From assembly GCA_963744915.1 (NCBI GenBank), contig CAVUUY010000022.1:1-64000 (forward strand): a DNA stretch of 64,000 nt. Reading direction: 5' to 3'. Within the stretch, counting starts at the first letter, position 1. Each line of letters starts with the position of its first letter. The position numbers were made by a program, and so were the translations under genes. The notes below the pieces were generated by a model that saw only the letters and a list, made by a program, of their open reading frames with translations, had not been told where the DNA came from and did not search any database. This DNA is from DATAFF01 sp963744915. GTDB taxonomy: Bacteria > Pseudomonadota > Alphaproteobacteria > Rhizobiales > Aestuariivirgaceae. Shown in pieces: positions 9,729 through 17,524 of the stretch.

Positions 9729-10199
9729 ATGCGAGTAGAGCAGCTCGTGCGGGAGCTGGGCATTAGGCTTGGCCTGCCCTTGGCCCTTGATGGCAATGGC
9801 ATGTGTCGGCTCGTCTTCAACGGCGGAACGACCGTCGATCTCGAGGCGCTGCGCGACGATGGCGAGAAATTCATCATCTATGCAATTCTCGGAAAACTCA
9901 GGCCGGGTCCGCGGGATGCGATTTATCGGGCGCTGCTGTCCGCCAATCTGCCTACCGGGGACGGTGCTGGCGCGGTCATCGCGCTCGACGTCGAACGCGA
10001 CGAGGTGATTCTGCAGCGAATTCTCGACGCCACGTCGCTCAACGCAGTTTATCTCGCTGAGATCGTTGAGAGATTTGTCGAATTGGCGGTCCGCTGGACA
10101 GAGCTGATCGCCCATTTCGATCAGCGCGTGTCGGTCGCCGGACCGGCCGATCGCGACATGGATGAGCTGACGCAGGCGATCTATCACCCGCGTGCCTGA
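9729..10199 (+). CDS. CesT-like type III secretion chaperone
   Basis: This 156-aa acidic protein has the class I type III secretion chaperone pattern: a first amphipathic helix (VEQLVRELGIRLGLPL), strands CRLVFNGGTTVDLEAL and EKFIIYAIL, a helix beginning RDAIYRALLSANL, strands GAVIALDVERDEVILQRIL, and a last helix with FVELAVRWTELI. Such proteins are cytoplasmic dimers that keep effectors unfolded and secretion-competent. The next gene is a paralogue of the same build, so a heterodimer is possible. No effector or apparatus gene is adjacent. The fold call rests on pattern and size; the function is inferred. The ATG at 9729 lies downstream of a GGGGG-containing ribosome-binding site. Confidence 0.6.
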   Translation: MRVEQLVRELGIRLGLPLALDGNGMCRLVFNGGTTVDLEALRDDGEKFIIYAILGKLRPGPRDAIYRALLSANLPTGDGAGAVIALDVERDEVILQRILDATSLNAVYLAEIVERFVELAVRWTELIAHFDQRVSVAGPADRDMDELTQAIYHPRA

Positions 10200-10246
10200 G
10201 GGGCTTCGAATTGCTGGGCGGGAGTTACTGGAAAAGGGGGAAACCG

Positions 10247-10696
10247 TTGGTCAACGATCTGATAGCTGGCATTGCACAGCGCCTCGGGCTGCCGCTTGGG
10301 CTCAACGAGGATGGCGCCGGCAGGTTGGTGTTCGAGGACAAATACGCCGTCGACATCCAGGTTCTGGATAATGAGGAGCACCGCTTCTTTCTCGCGAGCA
10401 CCGTCGCCCAGGCGGAGGCGCCGAGCGAGGCCGAGCTGAAAATGCTGCTCGACGCCAATCTGTTCGGGCAGGGCACCGGAGAGGCGGCGCTCGCCTATGA
10501 TCCGGATCTCGAGGAAATCATTCTCCAGCGCAGCTTCGATGCACGGTTCACCGATCTCGAGCAACTGATGGCGGCGCTTGAGGAATTCGTCAACGTCGTG
10601 GCGAGCTGGACAGGGCGGCTGGCCCAGCAGGGAACTGATCATTCCGCTGAGACAACCGCGCTCGCCCAGGGCGATACGTCGATCCTGCGCATCTGA
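10247..10696 (+). CDS. CesT-like type III secretion chaperone (paralogue)
   Basis: This protein is collinear with its neighbour: DLIAGIAQRLGLPLGLNEDG, then GRLVFEDKYAVDIQVL, then LKMLLDANLFGQGTGEAALA, DLEEIILQRSF and a C-terminal helix EEFVNVVASWTGRL. A TTG at 10211 extends the frame, but the TTG at 10247 has AAGGGGG seven bases ahead and makes the N-terminus align with the paralogue, so it is preferred (149 aa). The gap to the upstream gene is 47 bases. The pair probably arose by duplication and may form a two-protein chaperone. The client is unknown. Confidence 0.6.
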   Translation: MVNDLIAGIAQRLGLPLGLNEDGAGRLVFEDKYAVDIQVLDNEEHRFFLASTVAQAEAPSEAELKMLLDANLFGQGTGEAALAYDPDLEEIILQRSFDARFTDLEQLMAALEEFVNVVASWTGRLAQQGTDHSAETTALAQGDTSILRI

Positions 10697-10763
10697 GGGC
10701 AGGGTGGCGGAAACCGTCCTGAAGCTTTAGGCTCCCTTCGCGATCAGCGAAAGGGAGAGCACG

Positions 10764-11132
10764 ATGAACCAACCCGACAACTTCGCGCGCGAGGAACGGA
10801 TCAGGGCGAAGGCCTACCAGATTTGGCTCGACGAAGGTTGTCCTACCGGTCGTGACGAAGCCCATTGGGAGTTGGCACGGCACCTCGTGGCCATCGAGGA
10901 AAATCCCGAGGCAGGCAGAATGCCTATCCCCGATGGCGATCAGGTCGGTGAATGGGGAGAGCCGGTCGAGAATTCCGAGGTTGCCGCCAATTCGGTTGGC
11001 GAGCTGCCGACCATTGTGGACGAGGATGAGCAGGCCTATCCCCCGTCCCGCAGCAATGCGCGCAAGGTGGCGACGCAGAAGCCCCTCACGCCAGGCAAGT
11101 CTCGTGCGTCGCGTCGCCCGGCCAAACATTGA
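10764..11132 (+). CDS. DUF2934 domain protein
   Basis: The 122-aa product begins with the DUF2934 signature: RIRAKAYQIWLDEGCPTGRD followed by EAHWELA at about residues 11-38. This short helical domain is widespread in Rhizobiales and has no assigned function. The rest is acidic and then basic low-complexity sequence ending SRASRRPAKH, which could bind nucleic acid. Its ribosome-binding site AAAGGGAGAG overlaps the 3' arm of a small hairpin (CCCTTCGC / GCGAAAGGG, about 10735-10756), so translation might be structure-sensitive. It lies after the chaperone pair on the same strand but is separated by 67 bases. Confidence 0.7.
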   Translation: MNQPDNFAREERIRAKAYQIWLDEGCPTGRDEAHWELARHLVAIEENPEAGRMPIPDGDQVGEWGEPVENSEVAANSVGELPTIVDEDEQAYPPSRSNARKVATQKPLTPGKSRASRRPAKH

Positions 11133-11175
11133 CCGGGCAAAAATTGACGGTTTGCCGGTGTGAAGGCGGCCTTAT

Positions 11176-11691
11176 CTACGGCGTCTTCGGAACGCGTCCG
11201 CTATAGAGCTCGAACGCCGTCGGAGGTGACAACTCGCCCGGGCCATCGACGCCGTCGGTGACATTGGAGTCCTTCGCCACACGCCCTGTGGCCGTGCCGC
11301 CGATGGTCGAACGACCGGTCGTGGTGTCGTTCGGCCCTGCCACGGTGTCGGTGGCGGCGCTGCCGGCCTGGCTGGGATCGACCGCCGGGGGCGGGGTGGT
11401 GGTCGGCGGGCTGCGCAGCTGCTCGTTCTGCTCGATGCCGTTGAGGGTGCGCTGGCTCGGAGTGCCGACCGCGGTCGAGGGATTGAGCGGACCGGTTGCC
11501 GCCGTGCCCGGCGTCGAGGGTCCGAGTGGCGCGCCGACCGACCCACCCGCCCCGGTTCCGCCGCCGCCTGCGGCACCACCACCGGCTGCGTTTCCACCGG
11601 CTGCACCGCCGCCCGCGGTCTGCGCCATGGCGCCGCCGGACACCACTGTCCCGACGATGAGGGCGATGATCGTCAATGCTGCACGTCGCAT
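11176..11691 (-). CDS. Secreted glycine-rich low-complexity protein
   Basis: From ATG 11691, preceded by GAGGAGC, the protein opens with a clear signal peptide (MRRAALTIIALIVGTVVSGG, then AMAQ with cleavage after AMA). It continues with a Gly/Ala-rich stretch of about 35 residues and a Thr/Pro/Ser-rich tail ending SGRVPKTP. It is 171 aa long. No domain is recognisable. A longer frame reaches 11742 but only adds residues before the signal peptide. The likely location is the periplasm or cell surface, and a structural or spacer role is possible but unproven. It is convergent with the DUF2934 gene. Confidence 0.6.
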   Translation of the reverse strand: MRRAALTIIALIVGTVVSGGAMAQTAGGGAAGGNAAGGGAAGGGGTGAGGSVGAPLGPSTPGTAATGPLNPSTAVGTPSQRTLNGIEQNEQLRSPPTTTPPPAVDPSQAGSAATDTVAGPNDTTTGRSTIGGTATGRVAKDSNVTDGVDGPGELSPPTAFELYSGRVPKTP

Positions 11692-11812
11692 GATGCTGCT
11701 CCTCGTAAATTCCGCCGTGCGCTCACCTGGAATAGACTGCAAAAGGCACGGGTTCCGTCAATTGGCGGGATCGGCTTGACTGACCGCCGACCGGCATCCG
11801 ACAAGACCATTC

Positions 11813-13159
11813 ATGAGACTTTACCCCGCGACGGCTTACGATTTCTTAAGACCTGTCGAGAGCCACTGGGAAGCAACGGCGCCGCCGCTGGCGCGCCCTC
11901 TGGCGCCGCTCCGCAACGCGGTCAGCGTGGATGCCGCCATCATCGGTGCCGGCTATACCGGCCTCCACGCCGCACACCGGCTGGCCAGCAACCATGGCAT
12001 GCATGTGGTGGTGCTGGAAGCCGCCACGCCGGGCTGGGGTGCCTCAGGCCGAAATGCCGGCTTCTGCTGTATCGGGGGTGCCAAGCTGTCTTATGGCACC
12101 ATGCTCCGGCGTTATGGCGAGGCCGCCACCCGCGAATTCTTCGGCGCCCAGCTCGACGCCGTCTCCTATGTCGCGGATTTCATCAGCAATCATGCGATCG
12201 ATACCGAGCGCAGCGGCAATGGCGAGTTCCAGCTCGCGCACCGCCGGTGGGCGCTGGACGCACTCGAGGCCGAACGCGATCTTCTGGCCGCCGTCTTCGG
12301 TTTTCGCACCGAGCTCCTCAAGCGCGCCGAGCTCGCCGAGCGCGGCGTCGGCGGCCCCGAATTCCACGGCGGACTGTGGAGCCCGGTCGGTTTCGGGCTG
12401 CACCCGCTGCGCTATCTGCGCAGCCTGGCAGGGCTGGCGATCAATGCCGGAGCGGTCATTCATCCCTATTCAGCGGTGACCGCCTGGCGGCAGGTCGGCG
12501 GTGAGCATGTTCTGTCGACCGCCGCCGGCGCGGTGCGAGCGAAGCGGGTGCTGCTCGCCACCAATGCCTATAGCGACGAAGCGGTGCCGCGATGGATCGG
12601 CGGGCGACTCCTCCCGGCGCTGTCGCGGATGCTGATCACCCGGCCGCTGACGGTCGATGAGCGCGCCGCCCAGGGCTGGACCGGCTTCGATCTCGCCTCT
12701 GATACCCGCAATTTGCTGCATTATTTCCGGCTCCTGCCGGACGGCCGCTTTCTCTTCGGCGGGCGCGGCGGCACCGACCTGTCGCCGGCCGGCCTCGAAC
12801 GCGCCATGGCTACCCTGAGAGCCCGCTTCGAACGCATGTTCCCGGTCTTTGCCCATGCCGAGATCGAGCGCAGCTGGTCGGGGCTCGTGTGCCTCGCCTT
12901 GCGGCGCGTGCCCTATGTCGGTCCGATCGACCGGATGCCCGGCGGCTATGCGGCGCTTGCCTATCACGGCAATGGCGTCGCTTTTGGCAGCTATGCCGGG
13001 CGGCTGGTCGCCGACCTGATGGCGGGGGTCGATGGCGCAGCGCGGCGTGTCCCCCGCATCGTTGCCGGACCGCTGCGGCGCTTTCCGCTGCCGCTCCTGC
13101 GGCGCATTTATCTCAAGGCCGCCTATTCGGGCTATGGCTGGCGCGACGAGCGGCCATGA
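11813..13159 (+). CDS. FAD-dependent amine/amino-acid oxidoreductase (DadA/PuuB-like)
   Basis: This 448-aa flavoprotein of the glycine/D-amino-acid oxidase superfamily has the Rossmann dinucleotide motif AAIIGAGYTGLHAA at about residues 41-54 and a following acidic strand end VVVLEAATPGWGASGRNAGF. The ASGRNAG segment is typical of the PuuB/OrdL subgroup that oxidises gamma-glutamylputrescine or related amines. The C-terminal FAD region has YVGPIDRMPGG and YHGNGVAFGSYAGR. The substrate cannot be fixed from sequence. It is a single gene; the neighbours do not suggest an operon. Confidence 0.8.
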   Translation: MRLYPATAYDFLRPVESHWEATAPPLARPLAPLRNAVSVDAAIIGAGYTGLHAAHRLASNHGMHVVVLEAATPGWGASGRNAGFCCIGGAKLSYGTMLRRYGEAATREFFGAQLDAVSYVADFISNHAIDTERSGNGEFQLAHRRWALDALEAERDLLAAVFGFRTELLKRAELAERGVGGPEFHGGLWSPVGFGLHPLRYLRSLAGLAINAGAVIHPYSAVTAWRQVGGEHVLSTAAGAVRAKRVLLATNAYSDEAVPRWIGGRLLPALSRMLITRPLTVDERAAQGWTGFDLASDTRNLLHYFRLLPDGRFLFGGRGGTDLSPAGLERAMATLRARFERMFPVFAHAEIERSWSGLVCLALRRVPYVGPIDRMPGGYAALAYHGNGVAFGSYAGRLVADLMAGVDGAARRVPRIVAGPLRRFPLPLLRRIYLKAAYSGYGWRDERP

Positions 13160-13217
13160 CCAGGCGGGGCAGCAATAAGCGGCCGGCGCTGCGTTGAGCG
13201 CCGGCCGCGGTCAAATG

Positions 13218-13583
13218 TCAGGCAGGATTGCCGTCATTGCCGAACACGTCCTTCCGCTCCTTCATGAAGCGGTCGAATTCCTCCTGGTCCCGCGCCTCGC
13301 GAAGCCGGCGCACGAAAGCGTTGAACTCGGCCTGCTCTTGGGCGAGCCGCTCGAGAGTCGCGCTACGATAGGCATCGAACGCCGCATTGCCCGACGAGCG
13401 TTGCGGGAATGTGACACCCTTGAGCTGTGAGAAACCGGTCCTGAGCAGGTCGTCGATGCTTCCGCCCCACAGGACATAGGCGATGGCGGCAATGCCGAGC
13501 GGCCACCAGACTGCAAAGCCCAGCACGGCGCTGGCGACATTGATCGGCGTCCAGCGTGCGTTGCGCGTTGCGACAGTGTTCAT
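13218..13583 (-). CDS. DUF2852 membrane protein
   Basis: The 121-aa protein has one hydrophobic segment (about residues 17-39, VASAVLGFAVWWPLGIAAIA and onward) followed by a charged helical tail including RLREARDQEEFDRFMKER. This is the layout of DUF2852, a small conserved alphaproteobacterial inner-membrane family of unknown function. The frame extends upstream to 13958, but the ATG at 13583 gives the family N-terminus MNTVATRN. The start of the next gene is divergent and 128 bases away, so the gap probably carries both promoters. Confidence 0.75.
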   Translation of the reverse strand: MNTVATRNARWTPINVASAVLGFAVWWPLGIAAIAYVLWGGSIDDLLRTGFSQLKGVTFPQRSSGNAAFDAYRSATLERLAQEQAEFNAFVRRLREARDQEEFDRFMKERKDVFGNDGNPA

Positions 13584-13710
13584 GACCAAAGTGCCTCCGA
13601 TTTTGCGTACTTGCCGGCTGACCGGTATGTCGCGATATGGTGATCGCCGCCACCGCTTCAAGAGAACCTCGGGCTGGCAGGAATCGGACGAGGGGAGTAG
13701 ATAAGGCGCC

Positions 13711-14697
13711 ATGGACGAGCTGAAAGCTCCGAGCTTTGCTGACATTGCGGCAGCCCGCCGGCGCCTCGAAGGCCATGCCGTGCGGACGCCGCTGCTGAAC
13801 GCCCCGGCGCTCGATGCCGCTTGCAGCGGCCGCATCCTGGTCAAGGCGGAGTGCCTGCAGCGCACCGGTTCGTTCAAGTTTCGCGGTGCGTGGAATTTCA
13901 TCTCACAGCTGCCCGACAGCGCCAGGGACAACGGCGTGGTGGCGTTTTCCTCCGGCAATCACGCGCAAGGCGTGGCCGCCGCGGCGGCGCTGCGCGGCTT
14001 GCCCGCGGTCATCGTCATGCCGGAGGATGCTCCCGAGATTAAAAAGGCGAATACCCGCTCCTATGGCGCCGAGGTCGTGACCTATGACCGCCTGAGCCAG
14101 TCGCGCGAGGAGATCGCGCGGCGCATCGCCACCGAACGCGGTGCGGTGCTGGTGCCGCCTTACGAGCATCCCTGGATCGTCGCCGGGCAGGGGACCGTCG
14201 GAGCCGAGATTGCCGAGGATGCGGCCGCCCTCGGGTTCGTCATCGATCAGGCCATCGCCTGCGCCAGCGGCGGCGGGCTGACTGCCGGGATTGCGCTGGC
14301 GCTCGAGACGCTGTCGCCGAAGACCGAGATCTACACCGCCGAGCCGGAGCAGTTCGACGATCACCGCCGCTCGATCGCCTCCGGCCGGCGCGAGCGCAAC
14401 GCGCTGCGCACCGGCTCGATCTGCGATGCCCTGCTGTCGCCGGAGCCGGGCGAGTTCACCTTCTCGATCAACCGCGATCGGCTGAAGGGTGGGCTTGCCG
14501 CCAGCGACGACGAGGTCAAGGCGGCCATGCGCTTTGCCTTCGAGACGTTCAAGATCGTGGTCGAGCCCGGTGGCGCCGTGGCGCTCGCCGCCGTGTTGGC
14601 CGGGCGCCTTCCGACCCGCGGCCGCACCATCGCGGTGGTGGTGTCCGGCGGCAATGCCGACCCGGCGACCTTCGCCGACATCATCAAGGCGGCGTAG
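13711..14697 (+). CDS. PLP-dependent threonine/serine dehydratase-like enzyme
   Basis: The 328-aa protein belongs to the fold-type II PLP family. The Schiff-base lysine is Lys56 in RTGSFKFRGA. The phosphate-binding glycine loop ASGGGLTAG lies at about residues 185-193, and SSGNHAQGVA forms the substrate loop. It has only the catalytic domain and lacks the ACT-like regulatory domain of biosynthetic IlvA. It fits catabolic threonine ammonia-lyase, serine racemase or hydroxyaspartate dehydratase equally well. The ATG at 13711 follows GAGGGGAGTAGATAAGGCGCC. Confidence 0.8.
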   Translation: MDELKAPSFADIAAARRRLEGHAVRTPLLNAPALDAACSGRILVKAECLQRTGSFKFRGAWNFISQLPDSARDNGVVAFSSGNHAQGVAAAAALRGLPAVIVMPEDAPEIKKANTRSYGAEVVTYDRLSQSREEIARRIATERGAVLVPPYEHPWIVAGQGTVGAEIAEDAAALGFVIDQAIACASGGGLTAGIALALETLSPKTEIYTAEPEQFDDHRRSIASGRRERNALRTGSICDALLSPEPGEFTFSINRDRLKGGLAASDDEVKAAMRFAFETFKIVVEPGGAVALAAVLAGRLPTRGRTIAVVVSGGNADPATFADIIKAA

Positions 14698-14721
14698 CGC
14701 GACCCGCCTGCCTGACAATCG

Positions 14722-15318
14722 TCAGGCCGCGTTGTTGTCGTCCTTCCACCGCTCGTCGGCCAGCGGGATGGTGGTGTCGCGCGACGAGGCGCGGCGGATG
14801 ACGATGATCCGCTTGCGATCCTTCAGCATCTCCACCATGGGCGCCACCGTCGGCAGCCCGCTCTTCGGCCTTGCCGGCGGCGCGAACAGCTCTTCATCCT
14901 CGATGAAATAGCGCAGATGTCGCGCATCGATGACGAGGTCGCCGGGCTGCTCGTCCGCGCTCGCCTGCGCCTCCTGCGGCTCCTGCGGCAGCATCGACTT
15001 CAACCCGGCCTGGATCTGGTTGAAATGGGCGACCGCTTCGGTGCGCTTGTCGGCGTCGGCGACCGGCATCGCCGGGCGCACTGCCGGCCGGTTTCCGATC
15101 CCCTCATAGGGCGGATAGGGCAGCGGCGGCACCGGGTGCTCGCGGATTGCCGCCTCGATGCGGCGCATGGCGTCCATCAGCTCGCCGACGGTTTCGAAAC
15201 CGCGGCGCCGCGAATATTCGGCGAGGAACCAGCGGCCACGGGCCGACTCCATCACCGCGGATTCGATCTGTTCATAGTCGTTGTCGCTCAATGCCTGTTC
15301 CGCGGCCATCGCCTTCAT
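14722..15318 (-). CDS. Conserved hypothetical protein of Rhizobiales
   Basis: The 198-aa protein begins with a helical block, DYEQIESAVMESARGRWFLA followed by EYSRRRGFETVGELM, which I recognise from hypothetical proteins of rhizobia. A Pro/Ala-rich linker and a basic C-terminus (MLKDRKRIIVIRRASSRDTT) follow. No enzyme motif, signal peptide or membrane segment is seen. It is convergent with the PLP dehydratase. The function is unknown. Confidence 0.6.
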   Translation of the reverse strand: MKAMAAEQALSDNDYEQIESAVMESARGRWFLAEYSRRRGFETVGELMDAMRRIEAAIREHPVPPLPYPPYEGIGNRPAVRPAMPVADADKRTEAVAHFNQIQAGLKSMLPQEPQEAQASADEQPGDLVIDARHLRYFIEDEELFAPPARPKSGLPTVAPMVEMLKDRKRIIVIRRASSRDTTIPLADERWKDDNNAA

Positions 15319-15401
15319 CCCGTCGCCCCATGCCCCTCAAAGCAGGCACGATGATTGGCCAAACAGGTTAGCGAATGGTTGAAGCGCCGATCGGCGTGGC
15401 C

Positions 15402-16382
15402 TCAGCCCCAGAGTTCCGGCGGCGGCGGGCTCATCACGCTGCCATCGAAGCGGATGCCGGGAACGCGGTCGCGCCGCAGCAGCAGCGGGCCATCGAGATC
15501 CACATAATCGGCACGCTGCGCCACCAGAAAGGCCGGCGCCATGGCCAGCGACGTGGCCACCATGCAGCCGACCATCAACCGCATGCTGCGCGCCGCCGCA
15601 GCATCGGCCAGCGCCAGGGCACCGGTCAGGCCGCCGGTCTTGTCGAGCTTGATGTTGATCGCGTCATAGCGCCCGGCGAGCTCGGCCACATCGGCTGCCA
15701 CATGGATCGATTCATCGGCGCAGACCGGCACCGGCCGCTCGATCTCGGCCAGCGCCGCGTCACGGCCGGCCGGCAGCGGCTGCTCGATCAGCTCCACCCC
15801 GAATTCGGCACAGGCCGCGAACATGGCCGGCAGCTCCGTTTCAGCCCAGCCCTCATTGGCATCGACGATCAGCCGTGCCGCCGGCGCGCTGCGGCGCACC
15901 GCCGCCAGCCGCTCGCGGTCGCCCCGCCCGCCAAGCTTGAGCTTGAGCAGGGGGCGGCCGGCCGCCGCGGCCGCCGCCTCGCCCATGGCGGCGGGATCGG
16001 CGAGGCTCAGCGTATAGGCGGTGACGAGTGGCAGCGGTTGCGGCAATCCTGCGAGCTGCCACACCGCCCGGCCGCGGCGCTTGGCCTCGAGGTCCCACAA
16101 GGCGCAGTCCAGGGCGTTGCGGGCAGCGCTGGCCTTGACGAGCGCCGGCACCGCCGCGCGATCGCGATTGCCGAGGATGGCGGCGCGCGCCGCCTCGAGC
16201 TCGGCGATGACGCCCTCGACCGTTTCGCCATAGCGGGCATAGGGCACGCATTCGCCACGGCCGACGGCGCCGTCCTGCTCGAGCGTCACGGTCACCACTT
16301 CGGCGGCGGTCTTGGACCCCCGGGCGATGGTGAAGACGGCGGCAAGCGGCCAGCTCTCGCGCGAGACGGTGAGGTGCTGCAT
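15402..16382 (-). CDS. dgcA: Enolase-superfamily dipeptide epimerase, DgcA type
   Basis: The 326-aa protein is a muconate-lactonizing/L-Ala-D/L-Glu-epimerase subgroup member. The acid/base lysine is in LLKLKLGG, the metal ligands are in IVDANEGW, ELIEQPL and CADESIH, and the second lysine is in INIKLDKTGG. The ATG at 16382 overlaps the stop region of the upstream DUF1611 gene, showing an operon. In D-glutamate-using bacteria, DgcN acetylates D-glutamate and DgcA then acts on the N-acetylated form, which fits this pair. Classical dipeptide epimerisation during murein recycling is the alternative. The upstream extension of the frame to 16544 is antisense-like noise within the neighbour. Confidence 0.8.
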   Translation of the reverse strand: MQHLTVSRESWPLAAVFTIARGSKTAAEVVTVTLEQDGAVGRGECVPYARYGETVEGVIAELEAARAAILGNRDRAAVPALVKASAARNALDCALWDLEAKRRGRAVWQLAGLPQPLPLVTAYTLSLADPAAMGEAAAAAAGRPLLKLKLGGRGDRERLAAVRRSAPAARLIVDANEGWAETELPAMFAACAEFGVELIEQPLPAGRDAALAEIERPVPVCADESIHVAADVAELAGRYDAINIKLDKTGGLTGALALADAAAARSMRLMVGCMVATSLAMAPAFLVAQRADYVDLDGPLLLRRDRVPGIRFDGSVMSPPPPELWG

Positions 16383-16384
16383 GG

Positions 16385-17395
16385 TCAGGCCGGATATTGC
16401 GCCGCCAGGGCATCGATCAGCGGCCCCACGCCGGTCCGGATCGGATCGACCGCTGGCAATCGATGCGCCCGGCTCGTGACGGCGAGAAGGTCGCGGGCGG
16501 CGGTGTCTTCGAGTGCTTCGGTGTTGATCGCGATGCCGATGCATTGGATCGCCTGATTGGTCAGGCGGCCGGCCCGGATGGTGGCGTCGATGACGTCCTC
16601 GATCGAGGGCAGCGGGTGCTCGACGCCGCGCATCGTCTGCCGGGTGGGCTCATGGCAGACGACGAAGGCATCGGGCTGCGAGCCATGCAGGAGCCCGAGC
16701 GTCACGCCGGCGAAAGACGGGTGGAACAGCGAGCCCTGGCCCTCGACCACGTCCCAGTGATCGGGATCGTTGGCGGGGGTGAGCCATTCGGCAGCGCCCG
16801 AGATGAAGTCGGCAACCACTGCATCGATGGCGACGCCGCGGCCCGAGATGAGGATACCGGTCTGGCCGGTGGCGCGGAACTCCGCCTTGTAGCCGCGCGC
16901 CGTCATTTCACGCTCGAGCGCCAGCGCGGCGTATTTCTTGCCGACCGAGCAGTCGGTGCCGACGGTCAACAGCCGCCGGCCCGGCCGCTTGATGCCCTTG
17001 CCGGTGGCGAAGGTCATGGCCGAGTGGCGGACGTCGAACAGCTGCCGGCGATGCTCCTGTGCTGCTTCGGCGATTTCCGGAACCGCCGCAAGCCGGGTAT
17101 GGAGGCCGGTTGCGACATCGAGGCCGGCGCCGAGCGCCGCCACGATCGCGCGCGTCCAGTGGCGCGGCAGCACGCCGCCCGCATTGGCGACGCCGACGAT
17201 CATCGTCCTGGCGCCGCGCTGCTTCGCTTCGGCAATCGTCAGGTCGGGGATGCCGCAATCCGCCTTGCAGCCGTCGAGCCGGAGCTGACCGAGGCACCAT
17301 TCAGGCCGCCAGTCGACGATGCCTTGCGCCGTCTTGGCCGCGAGTTGGTCGGGCACATCGCCAAGAAAGAGGAGGTAGGGTCTGCTGATTTCCAT
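16385..17395 (-). CDS. dgcN: DUF1611 protein DgcN (D-glutamate N-acetyltransferase type)
   Basis: The 336-aa protein is of the DUF1611 family. It contains a P-loop-like segment in LLTVGTDCSVGKKYAALALE and the family signatures GQTGILISGRG and VVEGQGSLFHPSFAGVTLGL, followed by a Rossmann-like C-terminal half. In marine bacteria DgcN transfers an acetyl group to D-glutamate for catabolism with DgcA, encoded immediately downstream here. The ATG at 17395 (MEISRPYLLFLGD) is preferred over a longer frame to 17485 because the added N-terminus is not family-like. It probably acts in the cytoplasm. Confidence 0.8.
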   Translation of the reverse strand: MEISRPYLLFLGDVPDQLAAKTAQGIVDWRPEWCLGQLRLDGCKADCGIPDLTIAEAKQRGARTMIVGVANAGGVLPRHWTRAIVAALGAGLDVATGLHTRLAAVPEIAEAAQEHRRQLFDVRHSAMTFATGKGIKRPGRRLLTVGTDCSVGKKYAALALEREMTARGYKAEFRATGQTGILISGRGVAIDAVVADFISGAAEWLTPANDPDHWDVVEGQGSLFHPSFAGVTLGLLHGSQPDAFVVCHEPTRQTMRGVEHPLPSIEDVIDATIRAGRLTNQAIQCIGIAINTEALEDTAARDLLAVTSRAHRLPAVDPIRTGVGPLIDALAAQYPA

Positions 17396-17524
17396 GACGG
17401 TCCATCGCGGCAGGGAAGTGATTCTTCCTTCCCTACCAGTTTCCCGTGCCGGCTTCCATTCTCCGCGTGCTCGCGGAAAGAGCACACGCCGCGCCTATGC
17501 CCGATGGAGCGGAATAGGGGGAGT

